DNA of 64,000 nucleotides from PFJX01 sp031426815 (GCA_031426815.1 JASJPG010000022.1:62001-126000), one strand, 5' to 3'. Counted from the first letter of the stretch, positions 18,108 through 27,200 are shown. Made by a program: numbers and translations. Notes: a model not told the origin generated them from the sequence alone.

Positions 18108-18368
18108 ATGGCTGTCAAAACCATATCAGAAACAGACCTCCGGCACATCGAAGCACTATTCGCCGAGGTATGCAGCATCAACCAGCAAATCGGCATGCTT
18201 GCGGATGCAATCGCCGGAGGAAACCTGAGCGAAGGTGCGGTAGAGAGCATCGGAATACTAGCCAAACAAGCCGGCATGTTTGCCGATATGGGCCTGCAAA
18301 AATTCGGTCCTGGCGCTGTTGGCGGGGCTGCTGAGTGGCTGTATCCGGGCGCTTTGACGAAGGAATAA
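18108..18368 (+). CDS. Hypothetical small protein of the integrated element
   Basis: This 86-residue protein starts at MAVKTISETDLRHIEALF. The start was chosen because AAAGGAG lies ten bases upstream of this ATG; an upstream in-frame ATG has no ribosome site. The sequence is mostly helical and ends with a Gly/Ala-rich stretch (GPGAVGGAAEWLYPG). I recognise no family. It lies between the HTH gene and another unknown gene on the same strand. Confidence 0.65.
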   Translation: MAVKTISETDLRHIEALFAEVCSINQQIGMLADAIAGGNLSEGAVESIGILAKQAGMFADMGLQKFGPGAVGGAAEWLYPGALTKE

Positions 18369-18467
18369 CCGAGTAAGCCCGCCCCTACTGCGACGGCAGG
18401 AAAAGCCGGATACCTTCACCGGCCTGGGGTGGGCACCCAATGAGGGCGCTTGAAGGAAAGCGCAAAC

Positions 18468-19127
18468 ATGACCGAGAAAAAGACCGAAGCAACGCTTGAT
18501 TTTGAGGCGAGCGCGGCAAAGCTGGCCGAATGGCTGGCTACATTCCGAGATAGCGAATGGACGCCAACAAAAGGCGTCAAAGAACTGAAAGCACTGGCGA
18601 AGCATCTTGTGCGCACAGCCGACATGCTGGATAGCGGCCAATGGATGTATCTGGAACATGTATTCGACACCGCCCCGGACCCAGTAATCATGCCGGATGG
18701 TACTGTCAACTACGACCCGCCAGAATTCGGGCCGAATGGCTGGCCAATTACCACCGACGAAACGAATGCAGGCCGCTATTCGAGCACCGTTTGCAACTTG
18801 CGTGACCTTGCCAGCACGGCTCTTCGAGAGGCGAACCAATACCCAAATTCACGCGCCAAGCCTGAGCTTGCGAGAGCCGCGAATCTGTTTCTGCATATCT
18901 GGCTTGAAGCCGGCAAAGACCGGCCCACTTTCTATGATGGCGCCGTAACGGAGGGCTCCCAAGGCAGCGAGGCAGTGAGCGCATTCAAGAGCGTTTTGGA
19001 TGGCGCTGGCTACGTGCTTTCAAAGTCGCGCGTGCGTGGCATTTTGATCGAAGCATGGGCATTGTTTGACCCGCACTTTTTCCCGGAAGGGAGCGATACA
19101 ACCAGTTTTTTTGTTTGGCGTCAGTGA
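18468..19127 (+). CDS. Hypothetical protein of the integrated element
   Basis: This is a 219-residue soluble protein starting MTEKKTEATLDFEASAAKLA; GAAGGAAAG eight bases before the ATG fixes the start. There is no signal peptide or membrane segment. Phrases such as VRTADMLDSGQWMYLEHVFD and a C-terminal FDPHFFPEGSDTTSFFVWRQ do not match a family I know. It has lower GC and more A-rich codons than the flanking host genes, in line with acquired DNA. Its function is unknown. Confidence 0.7.
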   Translation: MTEKKTEATLDFEASAAKLAEWLATFRDSEWTPTKGVKELKALAKHLVRTADMLDSGQWMYLEHVFDTAPDPVIMPDGTVNYDPPEFGPNGWPITTDETNAGRYSSTVCNLRDLASTALREANQYPNSRAKPELARAANLFLHIWLEAGKDRPTFYDGAVTEGSQGSEAVSAFKSVLDGAGYVLSKSRVRGILIEAWALFDPHFFPEGSDTTSFFVWRQ

Positions 19128-19197
19128 GTTATTTTCGATCCCGGTTTCGGCGCTTCAATACAACCTAGCGGCTAGCAAACTAGCCCCATAACTTGCT

Positions 19198-19246
19198 CTC
19201 CACACCCCGACCAATCCGGTCGGATTCCATCGGAATCAATGTGGAG
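19198..19246 (+). promoter_or_regulatory. Candidate structured leader (three-way junction) of the AlpA-like gene
   Basis: The outer stem CTCCACA (19198-19204) / TGTGGAG (19240-19246) encloses two hairpins: CCGACC (19207-19212) / GGTCGG (19218-19223) and ATTCC (19224-19228) / GGAAT (19232-19236). The outer stem covers the GGAG ribosome site of the AlpA-like gene, whose ATG is at 19252. This suggests control of translation or a processed RNA; it rests on pairing by eye only. Confidence 0.5.
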
Positions 19247-19251
19247 AAGCC

Positions 19252-19521
19252 ATGCAACCGAACACCCTTACCCTTGTCCGAAGCCCAGACGCCCGCGCCG
19301 TCTTCGGCAACCTTCCAACCTCAACGTTCTATGAATGGATCGAGCGGGGCTTGATGCCCCCCGGCGTTTCTATCGGCGTGCGTTCCGTTGCCTGGCCCGC
19401 TCACGAGTTGCGCGCGATCGCCGCGGCCCGGATCGCCGGCAAGTCAGAAGACGAAATCAAAACCCTGGTGCAAGACCTGGTGAAGTCCCGCGCTACGCTG
19501 GCCGACAAGGTGGCGGCATGA
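19252..19521 (+). CDS. AlpA-family regulator / excisionase-like protein
   Basis: This 89-residue winged-helix protein resembles AlpA/MerR-like phage regulators: RSPDARAVFGNLPTSTFYEW presents the helix-turn-helix, followed by IERGLMPPGVSIGVRSVAWP (wing) and a helical tail. In P4-like and PICI elements AlpA proteins activate integrase or act as excision factors. The ribosome site GGAGAAG lies in a predicted stem. The stop codon overlaps the next ATG (ATGA), so the two genes are translationally coupled. Confidence 0.82.
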   Translation: MQPNTLTLVRSPDARAVFGNLPTSTFYEWIERGLMPPGVSIGVRSVAWPAHELRAIAAARIAGKSEDEIKTLVQDLVKSRATLADKVAA

Positions 19522-20072
19522 GCGCCGACAGCATTGCCATGCTCAAGCAGCTGCTAGTGTTCAACGTGGTCAATCCGCCGGATGATGTGCTTCTCGGCAT
19601 GCCCTGTCTGAAGCCCAGCAAGCCATATGGCTACAGATGGCAAATGCCTTGCGTTGGGCCGGAACTCGGCTTCGCCATCGGCTTTGAATTGGGACTGGCC
19701 TTCCTGCGCCTCACGGTCCGGCCAGGCTGCACCGTGTCGCCGGAACAGATGGACCTGGCACCGTTGGAACTGGCCCGCTTCGTGGCGGGGCATTCGCACC
19801 GTGTAGGGCGGCGGGGTGCTGGATCGGCCAGCTATCTGGACGGCTTCTTTTCCTGCATCGGCGCCTATCTCGATCACGCCTTGAACGCCCGGCAAACCCT
19901 GGCGGAACTGCGGCGCCGGCTGGTGGCGCTGGACGATCAAGCCCTGCGCGCCCGCTGCCTGGCCATTCTCGACGGCAGGCCGGTTGCCGACCTCTTCGAC
20001 CCCAAAGGGCTGGGCTTCCTGAAGCTAGTCAAGCCGATAGCGCCGGGCGCCGCATCAAGGGGGCAGCCATGA
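19518..20072 (+). CDS. Hypothetical protein upstream of the primase
   Basis: This is a 184-residue protein starting MSADSIAMLKQLLVF. The start overlaps the AlpA-like stop by four bases; the longer upstream open frame lies on top of the AlpA-like gene and is rejected. It has no clear motif; a hydrophobic central stretch (ELGFAIGFELGLAFLRL) and a helical C-terminal half rich in Leu/Ala/Arg are visible. It sits in a tightly coupled series leading to the primase/helicase, so it may take part in replication of the element. Confidence 0.7.
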   Translation: MSADSIAMLKQLLVFNVVNPPDDVLLGMPCLKPSKPYGYRWQMPCVGPELGFAIGFELGLAFLRLTVRPGCTVSPEQMDLAPLELARFVAGHSHRVGRRGAGSASYLDGFFSCIGAYLDHALNARQTLAELRRRLVALDDQALRARCLAILDGRPVADLFDPKGLGFLKLVKPIAPGAASRGQP

Positions 20073-20161
20073 AGAACCGCCCCAACCCGCACCGCCAGCC
20101 CCGGCCCAGCAAGCCAAGCCGTCAAACGCAACGCCGCCGGCGGGAGGTATCGCCCCCATGA
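20069..20161 (+). CDS. Possible 30-residue basic peptide between coupled genes
   Basis: ATGAAGAACCGCCCC opens a 30-codon frame whose start overlaps the preceding stop (ATGA) and whose stop overlaps the primase start (ATGA). The product is rich in Arg, Lys, Pro and Gln (for example RPSKPSRQTQRRRR). The double overlap suggests it may be translated, at least as a coupling device that carries ribosomes to the primase start. Confidence 0.4.
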   Translation: MKNRPNPHRQPRPSKPSRQTQRRRREVSPP

Positions 20162-23043
20162 GACCAACCGACTTTATCCGCACCGTTGCCGGCGCGGCGC
20201 TGAACCGCTTCGATGATTGCATGGGCTGGCTGGGGCTGGTCGGCAAGTTCCAGGCGCATGAATTCCTGCCCATCAACCCCAAGCGCGGCGACAGCAAGCC
20301 GGGTTCGTTCTCGGTCAACAAAATCAGCGGGGCATGGTCCGACTTTGCGACCGGCGACAAGGGCGGCGACCTGGTTTCACTGGCCGCTTACCTGCTGTCC
20401 TTGCGCCAGGGCGAGGCCGCCAGCCGGATGAATCGGGAACTTGGCTTGGGTATCGAGGAACCCGCCCACGCCAAAGGCCCAAGGCCGGGCGATACAAAGC
20501 CGGCGCATACCGATACAGCGGCCCAGCCGGCAAAACCCCGCCAAGACGCGCCAGGCGCGGCGGATGATGCCTTTGTCTGCATCATGCCCGTGCCGGATAA
20601 CGCACCGGCGCCGCCGGCCGGGCACAGCCGCCACGGCAAGCCCTCCCGCCGTTACCCATACTTGGCGGCGGATGGCCGGCTGAACTTCTTCCATGATCGC
20701 TATGAGCCGAAGCGGGCCGGCGAGCGCAAGCAGTTCAGCCCCCTTACTCTGTGGCAAGGCCCCGGCGGCAAGCTGGAATGGCGCTTCAAGGCGCCGACCG
20801 AACCCCGGCCGCTGTATGGCCTGCCCAGCCTGGCCGCGTACCCTGAGGCGGAAGCCTGGTTTGTGGAAGGCGAGAAGGCCGCCGAAGCCTTGGCCGGCCT
20901 ATTGCCCGGCGTGCCGGTGCTGACCTGGCAAGGCGGCGCGCTGGCCGTGGGCAAGGCGGATTTGTCGCCCTTGGCGGGCCGGCGCTGTGTGGTGTTCCGG
21001 GACAACGACGAAGCCGGCGCCAAAGCGGCGGATGGGTTGGTCAAGCGTCTGCGCCAGGTGCAAGCGGGATCTATTCGACTGGTCAACCTGGTGGCAATGG
21101 CACTGTCTGCGAGCTGGGAAGGCGAAGGCGACGCCCGCCGGCCGCTGCTGGTCGATGGCACGGCGCTGGCCGAAGGCGACGATGCCGCCGACCTGGTGGC
21201 GCGGGGCTGGGCGGCGGATCACTTCGCCCTGTTCCTGGCCCGGCCGGATGCGCTGGCGGAGATCGAGGCACGGGCCAAACCCGCCAGCCCGGCGCCCGGC
21301 GTGCAGACGTCTGCACAAGGTCCGGCCGCACCGTCTTTGCCGCTGCGCCGTTTCGTCACGGATGAGCGCGGCGTCTGGTACTGCGACCCGGAGAAGTCGC
21401 CCCGCTGGATATGTGCGCCGCTGGATGTGGTGGCGCTGGTGCGTGACCCGCATAACCACGGCTGGGCGCTGCTGGTGGCGTTCAAAGACCCGGACGGCAA
21501 CCGCCATCGGGTGGTTATTTCCATGAGCCTGTTTCGCGGCGACGGCGCCGAAGTGGCGGGCTTGCTGCTGGATCAGGGCTTGAACCTCGCCCCGCGCGCC
21601 CGCGCCCTGCTGGTGGAGTACCTGCAAACCGCCGACACCCCGCGCCGGGCCCGGATCACCGGCCGCACCGGCTGGCATGACAGCGGCCCGGCCGGCGGCG
21701 TGTTCGTCCTGCCGGATACGGCCATCGGCGGCGGAGAGGAAGAGTGGTTGTTCGAGACGGAAACTCCGGCCGCGAACAGCTACACACGGCGCGGCACCCT
21801 GAACGGCTGGCGCCAGCATGTGGCGGCGCTGTGCGTCGGCAATTCCCGCTTGGCGTTCGCCGTGTCCCTGTCCTTCGCCTCGCCGCTGCTCTACCTGGTG
21901 GGCGGCGAGTCGGGCGGCTTCCACCTGCGCAGCGCCAGCAGCGACGGCAAGACAACGGCGCTACGGGTGGCGGCTTCGGTCTGTGGCGGGGCGGAGTACA
22001 TGCAGCGTTGGCGGGCCACGGATAACGGCTTGGAAGGGCTGGCCATGCTGCACTGTGACGCGCCCTTGCTGCTGGATGAGCTGGCACAGATCGACCCGCG
22101 CGCCGCCGGAGAAGTCGCGTACATGCTGGCCAACGGCAGCGGCAAGACGCGGGCCGGGCGCACTGGCGCTGCCAGGGAGCGGAGTAACTGGCGCCTGCTG
22201 TTCCTCAGTGCCGGAGAGATCGGCTTGGCCGAACACATGGGCGAGGCTGGCAAGACGCCGAAGGCCGGGCAGGAATTGCGCCTGGCGGAGATTCCCGCCG
22301 ATGCCGGCGCCGGCCTGGGGGTGTTCGAGCAACTGCATGGCCATGCCGGCGGCAATGAGTTTTCCAAGGCACTGGCGGAAGCCATCCGTCAGCAACACGG
22401 CACCGCCTTTCCGGCCTGGCTGGAACGGCTGGCCAAGGAACAGGCGGACATTCCTGACACCATCAAGGCCGGCATACGCGCCTTCGAGGCCCGCTTTCTG
22501 ACGGATCAAGCCGGCGGCCAGGCGCACCGGGTGGCGTATCGCTTCGCCCTGGTCGGTGCGGCGGGCGAGCTGGCCACGTCCTGGGGCTTGACCGGTTGGC
22601 CCGAAGGCGAGGCCATGCAGGCGGCGGCAACCTGCTTCCGCGCCTGGCTGGAACGGCGCGGCGGCGAAGGCAATCAGGAAGAGCGGGCGATGCTGTCACA
22701 GGTGCGGGAGTTCATCCGGCGCCGGGGTGAAAGCGCCTTCTCCGATTGGGACCGGCCGGGCAATGATTCAAACACGCACGCGCCACGGTCAGCGGATCGC
22801 GTCGGCTACCGGCGCAACGAAGGCGGTTCGACCGGGACGGCCGAGTACTTCATTTTTTCCGAAACGTGGCGCAGCGTCATTTGCAAGGGCCTCGATCATG
22901 CCGCTGTCGGGCGGTTGCTGGTGGCGAAGGGCTACGCCGAAGCCGGGGAAAAGGGACGCGAATGGCTCGTAAAGAAAGTGATTCCGACCGAAGGATATAA
23001 CCGCGTTGTGCATATCCTGCCGTCCATCTTTGAGGATGAATGA
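20158..23043 (+). CDS. Primase/helicase replication protein (TOPRIM + DUF927)
   Basis: This is a 961-residue protein. The N-terminal part (about 1-110) resembles the substrate-binding region of phage primases (SFSVNKISGAWSDFATGDKG, then GDLVSLAAYL). A TOPRIM domain follows (about 235-330; AWFVEGEKAAEALAGLLPG, CVVFRDNDEAGAKAADGL). From about 395 to 780 it is a DUF927 helicase-like domain with a P-loop SSDGKTTALR and a Walker B-like LLLDELAQ. It would prime and unwind DNA for autonomous replication of the element, comparable to the alpha protein of P4. It starts at the ATGA overlap behind GGGAGG and ends in an ATGA overlap with the next gene. Confidence 0.85.
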   Translation: MRPTDFIRTVAGAALNRFDDCMGWLGLVGKFQAHEFLPINPKRGDSKPGSFSVNKISGAWSDFATGDKGGDLVSLAAYLLSLRQGEAASRMNRELGLGIEEPAHAKGPRPGDTKPAHTDTAAQPAKPRQDAPGAADDAFVCIMPVPDNAPAPPAGHSRHGKPSRRYPYLAADGRLNFFHDRYEPKRAGERKQFSPLTLWQGPGGKLEWRFKAPTEPRPLYGLPSLAAYPEAEAWFVEGEKAAEALAGLLPGVPVLTWQGGALAVGKADLSPLAGRRCVVFRDNDEAGAKAADGLVKRLRQVQAGSIRLVNLVAMALSASWEGEGDARRPLLVDGTALAEGDDAADLVARGWAADHFALFLARPDALAEIEARAKPASPAPGVQTSAQGPAAPSLPLRRFVTDERGVWYCDPEKSPRWICAPLDVVALVRDPHNHGWALLVAFKDPDGNRHRVVISMSLFRGDGAEVAGLLLDQGLNLAPRARALLVEYLQTADTPRRARITGRTGWHDSGPAGGVFVLPDTAIGGGEEEWLFETETPAANSYTRRGTLNGWRQHVAALCVGNSRLAFAVSLSFASPLLYLVGGESGGFHLRSASSDGKTTALRVAASVCGGAEYMQRWRATDNGLEGLAMLHCDAPLLLDELAQIDPRAAGEVAYMLANGSGKTRAGRTGAARERSNWRLLFLSAGEIGLAEHMGEAGKTPKAGQELRLAEIPADAGAGLGVFEQLHGHAGGNEFSKALAEAIRQQHGTAFPAWLERLAKEQADIPDTIKAGIRAFEARFLTDQAGGQAHRVAYRFALVGAAGELATSWGLTGWPEGEAMQAAATCFRAWLERRGGEGNQEERAMLSQVREFIRRRGESAFSDWDRPGNDSNTHAPRSADRVGYRRNEGGSTGTAEYFIFSETWRSVICKGLDHAAVGRLLVAKGYAEAGEKGREWLVKKVIPTEGYNRVVHILPSIFEDE

Positions 23044-23846
23044 TGCTGAACTGGGAAACACTTATCCCCGCTTCGATACCTCCCGAAAGCAGCGAAGCGA
23101 GGCACGTCGAAGACCCCGCCGGCCAGACTAAAAACCCTGCACCGGTACACACTCAAGCCAACGTAGCAGACACGCAAGCGGGACACGATTTGCAGGAAAA
23201 AGCAGCGAACTTGCTTAATTCTTGTGCGAATGTCCCAGCGTGTCCCGGTGAAAATCGGCCTGTGTCCCACTTGGCGACATGCGATAACACATTGAATACA
23301 AACAACAATAATGCCAACGTCCCAGATGTCCCAGATGTCCCAGCAAAAAATCAAAGGGGTAGCTGTTCAACATCTGAAAACGGCGCGCACGGTGGGGGTG
23401 CGGAGCTGGAAAATCTTGCGTCAGAAAATGAAGGGTCAAGCGTTTCCTATCCCCTCAATCCGGCCGCCGTTTGCCTGGTGGTTGCCGCCTGCGAAAAGTC
23501 GCCAAGGAACCCGACCCCGGAAGAGATGGGCCGGCATATTCTTTCCCTGCATCGCCTGCCGCCAGCCGAACAGGTACGGCACTGGCACGGGGTATGCCGT
23601 AAGCAAGGGCTGTTGCCGTGGCGTGTCCTGTCCTTCGAGAGCCCCGGCGAGGGGGAAGACTGTGGCATGTGTGTCCACCTCGATTCCATTCTCGATTACG
23701 TCGAAGGCGACGACCGGCGCCGCTGGCACTGGGCATGCAAGCTGGGCTATCTGATCCTCGAATACGGCCGGGCTACCGAGCGGATCATGCTGGCGCCGCC
23801 GGAGTGCCAGAGCTGGGAGCGGTTCTATCCTGGCAAGGCTAGATAA
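23040..23846 (+). CDS. Hypothetical protein carrying iteron cassette 2 in its reading frame
   Basis: This is a 268-residue protein whose start overlaps the primase stop. Residues about 1-125 are low-complexity (CDNTLNTNNNNANVPDVPDV) and are largely encoded by the second copy of the 152-bp iteron cassette. Residues about 135-265 look like a folded domain with several Cys and Trp (CLVVAACEKSPRNPTPEEMG; HWHGVCRKQGLLPWRVLSF). I do not recognise the domain; its position after the primase suggests a replication accessory or control function. An internal start after the repeat is possible. Confidence 0.6.
   Translation: MMLNWETLIPASIPPESSEARHVEDPAGQTKNPAPVHTQANVADTQAGHDLQEKAANLLNSCANVPACPGENRPVSHLATCDNTLNTNNNNANVPDVPDVPAKNQRGSCSTSENGAHGGGAELENLASENEGSSVSYPLNPAAVCLVVAACEKSPRNPTPEEMGRHILSLHRLPPAEQVRHWHGVCRKQGLLPWRVLSFESPGEGEDCGMCVHLDSILDYVEGDDRRRWHWACKLGYLILEYGRATERIMLAPPECQSWERFYPGKAR
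23231..23382 (-). repeat. 152-bp GGGACA iteron cassette, copy 2 (inverted)
   Basis: This is the reverse complement of 16874-17025 over essentially its full length, with the same three 9-bp iterons. It lies inside the gene at 23040-23846, so it is both protein-coding and a candidate binding-site array. The two copies flank the regulator-primase block in opposite orientation. Confidence 0.88.
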
Positions 23847-24056
23847 GGCTGCTTTATGGGGAGGGGGGGCTGAAATGTCTACATCCAACCATCCTAGGAC
23901 CGTCTGGCTAGTTAAATTTTCACGAGCGGGAGTTTTGGGAGAGGGGGGGGTCAGATTCCATAAGTAAGACTTATTGAAATGTTCGTTGGTGACAGGCTGG
24001 CCGGGCAGTCATGGTGGGATGAAAAGAGCTTGCAACAGTGACCAGCAAAACAAAGT

Positions 24057-24076
24057 GGGGGCACATTTGGGGGCAC
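24057..24076. repeat. Integrase arm-type boxes, right end (GGGGGCAC)
   Basis: GGGGGCAC at 24057-24064 and 24069-24076 is identical to the boxes beside the integrase gene. The position, about 60 bases inside attR, supports a role as integrase arm-binding sites. Confidence 0.75.
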
Positions 24077-24133
24077 AAATGGAATGCAGTCAGAACAACA
24101 TCCAGCGTTTACAAGGCTTCGCCCTGCCATGTA

Positions 24134-24147
24134 CGATTCCGGCTCCG
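24134..24147 (+). other. attR core
   Basis: CGATTCCGGCTCCG is an exact repeat of the tRNA-Leu segment 15468-15481; flanking bases diverge apart from a CACCA trace. It marks the right boundary of the integrated element. Confidence 0.78.
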
Positions 24148-24163
24148 CACCAGATGTAATGAC

Positions 24164-24193
24164 GAAACAGGCTGCTTCCGGGTGGCCTGTTTC
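24164..24193 (+). terminator. Hairpin right of attR, probable former tRNA-Leu terminator
   Basis: GAAACAGGC (24164-24172) and GCCTGTTTC (24185-24193) form a 9-bp stem with a 12-base loop, ending in TTTC. Its distance from attR equals the normal distance of a terminator from a tRNA end, so it is likely host DNA displaced by the insertion. Confidence 0.65.
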
Positions 24194-24261
24194 ATGTCGG
24201 CATCGTTCGGCCTACCGCGAAAGTCCGGTTTGCCGAACAAGCCCACGACCGAGGGGACTGT

Positions 24262-27200
24262 TTGCCAATCGATCGCCTGCGTTCCAACGTTCCGCCACTT
24301 GCCTGGCTACCCTGGCTGACTCTGCTGATCGGTCTCGGGATTACCTATGCCGTCTGGCATGAGACCCGTTCCGACAGCGGGCAGGTCGCACAGGAAAAAT
24401 TCGAGTTCCGTGTCGCCGAGATCAGCCGCGACATCGAGGGCCGCATGCGGGCCTACGAGCAGGTATTGCTTGGCACGGTCGGCTTGTTTGCCGCTTCCGA
24501 GAGCGTTACGCGCAGCGAGTTCAAAGCCAATGTCGATGTGCTGCGCCTGGCGGAACACTTTCCCGGCATCCAGGGCGTGGGGTTTTCCCGGCTGGTTGCC
24601 GCCCGCGAGCGGCAGCGTCATATCGAGCAGATTCGCCGCGAAGGCTTTCCGGAATACGACCTGCACCCTGGCGATGCGCGCGATTTCCACACTGCAATCG
24701 TCTATATCGAGCCGTTCGATTGGCGCAACCGACGTGCCTTCGGCTACGACATGTATTCCGATCCGGTGCGCCGCGTCGCCATGCAGCGCGCCTGGGAGGA
24801 AGGCGTCAGCGCAATCTCCGGCAAGGTCACCCTGCGGCAGGAAACCGAGGCGGACATTCAGGCGGGTTTCCTGATGTACATGCCGGTGTATCGCAACCAG
24901 CTTGCCCACGCCAGCCCCGCGCAACGCCGCGGCAACCTGCTTGGCTGGGTCTACGCGCCGTTCCGCATGAACGACTTGATGCGGAACATCCTGCAGAAGA
25001 ATTTCGGAGAAAAGACGGCTGCGCTCGACCTGGAAATTTTCGACGGCAGCGATCCGTCGGCGGCGAACATGCTGTACGACAGCGACAAGATCAGCCGGCT
25101 CGCCCAAGTGCCATCGGGCGGCCATCTGGCCAAGCGGCAGATTCGCATCGGCGGACGTGTCTGGACCGTGCTGGTGCACGCGGCACGCGCGCCCGAGGCG
25201 CCGAAGCTGCTCGCAATTGCCGGCATCGGCAGCATCGGCAGCTTGATGCTGGCGGCGATTCTGTGGCTGCTGCTGCATGGCCGCGCCCGCGCACTCAAAC
25301 TGGCGGCCGAGATGAACCGCGAGTTGCTGGCGCGGGAACGCTATCAACAGGAACTGCTCGCGCATCTACCGGCAGCCGTGGTGGTACATGGCGCGGATGG
25401 CGCGATCCGCTACACCAATGAGGAGGCCAACCGCCTGCTCGGATTGAATCCCGGCGAAGGCGACGCAGTGTTCGCCTGGCACCTTCGCCACGAAGACGGC
25501 AGAGCGATGGCACCGGCGGATTTTCCAGTGCAGCGAGTCCTGACCAGCCAGGCTCCTTTGCGCGGCGTCATGCTGGGTATCGCCCGCGACGAAGCCGCCG
25601 CGCCGTTGTGGCTCCAGGTCAATGCCTTCCCGCATCTCGATGCCGCCGGCAACCTCAGCGAAGTCGTCGTCAGCTTCCTCGACATCACCTCCCTCCGCAC
25701 TGCCAAGGAAGCCCTGCAACGCGCGCTGGCCGAACTCGACGACATCTATCATCACGCGCCTTGCGGCTACCACTCGCTGGATGGCGACGGCCGTTTCGCG
25801 CGCATCAACCAGACCGAACTCGACTGGCTGGGCTATCGCCGTGAGGACATCATCGGCAAACGCTTTGCCGACCTGCTGACCCCGGCCAGCCTCACTGTAT
25901 TTCAGGATAACTACCCGCGCTTCAAGGCCAACGGCGAAGTGCACGACCTGGAATACGAGCTGATCCGCCAGGATGCGTCGACCTTCACCGTGCTGCTGAG
26001 CGCAACCGCCGCATACGACGACGCGGGACGCTACCTGATGAGCCGCAGCACGCTGTACGACATCAGCGAGCGCAAACAAGCGGAAAGCGAGCTGACCCGC
26101 CTCAACCATCTGTATGCGCTGCTCAACCGGGCCAACCAGGCCATCGTACGCATCCGCGAAATCGATCCGCTGCTGGAGGAAATCTGCCGAGTCGCCGTCG
26201 AGGAAGGCGGCTTCGTCATGGCCTGGGCCGGCCGCGTCGTCGCGGGTCGGGTGATTCCGTACGCCCACTGGGGTCACGAAGAGGGTTATCTGGATCAGGT
26301 GCGCATCCTCGTCGCGGACCGCGCCTTGGGCGGCGGCCCGACCGGCACGGCGATCCGCGAAGGCCGCCACTACCTCTGCGACGACATCGCCAACGATCCG
26401 CACATGGCGCCCTGGCGCGAACTGGCGCTGGCGCGCGGCTACCGCGCCTCGGCGGCGTTCCCGGTGCGCATCGGCGGCGAAGTGGTCGGCGCCATCAACC
26501 TCTACGCGCCGACCGCGGGCTATTTCTCCGCCGCCGTGGTCGATCTGCTCAATGACCTCACCGAAGATGTCTCGTTCGCGATGAATGCCCATGACGAGGC
26601 GAAACGCCGCCAGAAAGCGGAAGACGATCTGCGCCAGCTCAACGAGCAACTCGAACAACGCGTACTGCAGCGCACGCGCGAGCTCGAAGCAGCCAACAAG
26701 GAGCTGGAATCCTTCAGCTATTCCGTCTCCCACGATCTGCGCGCACCGCTGCGCAGCATCGACGGTTTCAGCCAGGTGCTGTTGCAGCGCTATGCCGCTA
26801 CGCTGGACGACACCGGCCGCGACTATCTCGGCCGAGTGCGCCGTGCCAGCCAGCGCATGGGCGAACTGATCGACGACCTGCTGCAACTGTCGCGGATGAC
26901 GCGCGGCCCCTTGCGCCGGCAGGAAGTCGACCTGTCGGCGCTGGCTGTGGCGCTGCTGCAGGATCTGCAGCGGACAACGCCGGAACGCCAGGTCCAGCTC
27001 CGGGTGCAACCCGACCTGCGCGTGTTCGGCGACCCCGGGCTGTTGCGCGTGGTGCTCGACAACCTGCTCGGCAACGCCTGGAAGTTCACGCGGCATCGCG
27101 AGAATGCTGAAATCGAATTCGGCAGCCGCGTCCAGGAAAACGAATTGGTATATTTCGTCCGCGACAACGGCGCCGGCTTCGACAACGCCTATGCGAAAAA

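Larger units (their letters stand above)
15468..24147. mobile_element. 8.7-kb integrative element (P4/PICI-like satellite) in tRNA-Leu
   Basis: The element is bounded by a 14-bp direct repeat, CGATTCCGGCTCCG, in the tRNA 3' end (15468-15481) and at 24134-24147. It encodes a P4-type integrase next to the tRNA, an XRE-like and an AlpA-like regulator, a primase/helicase and several unknown proteins, all on the plus strand. Repeated GGGGGCAC boxes lie inside both ends, as expected for integrase arm sites. No capsid, portal, packaging or conjugation gene is recognisable. Integrase-AlpA-primase content resembles phage satellites. A hairpin just right of attR is probably the tRNA's original terminator. 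Confidence 0.82.
23847..24261. other. Right end of the element and junction
   Basis: There is no gene in this 415-base stretch. It contains two G-runs (about 23859-23869 and 23937-23950), two GGGGGCAC arm boxes, attR, and a hairpin that probably terminated the tRNA before integration. The start of the following histidine kinase gene lies just after it. Confidence 0.7.

Noticed and set aside
18450..18467. Upstream TTG start for the hypothetical gene at 18468
   Set aside because: The TTG lies within the ribosome site used by the ATG at 18468, so the ATG is preferred.
23859..23950. G-runs as a regulatory quadruplex
   Set aside because: Each stretch is a single long G-run with few interruptions, so a defined four-tract quadruplex could not be drawn, and no gene is close enough to suggest control.
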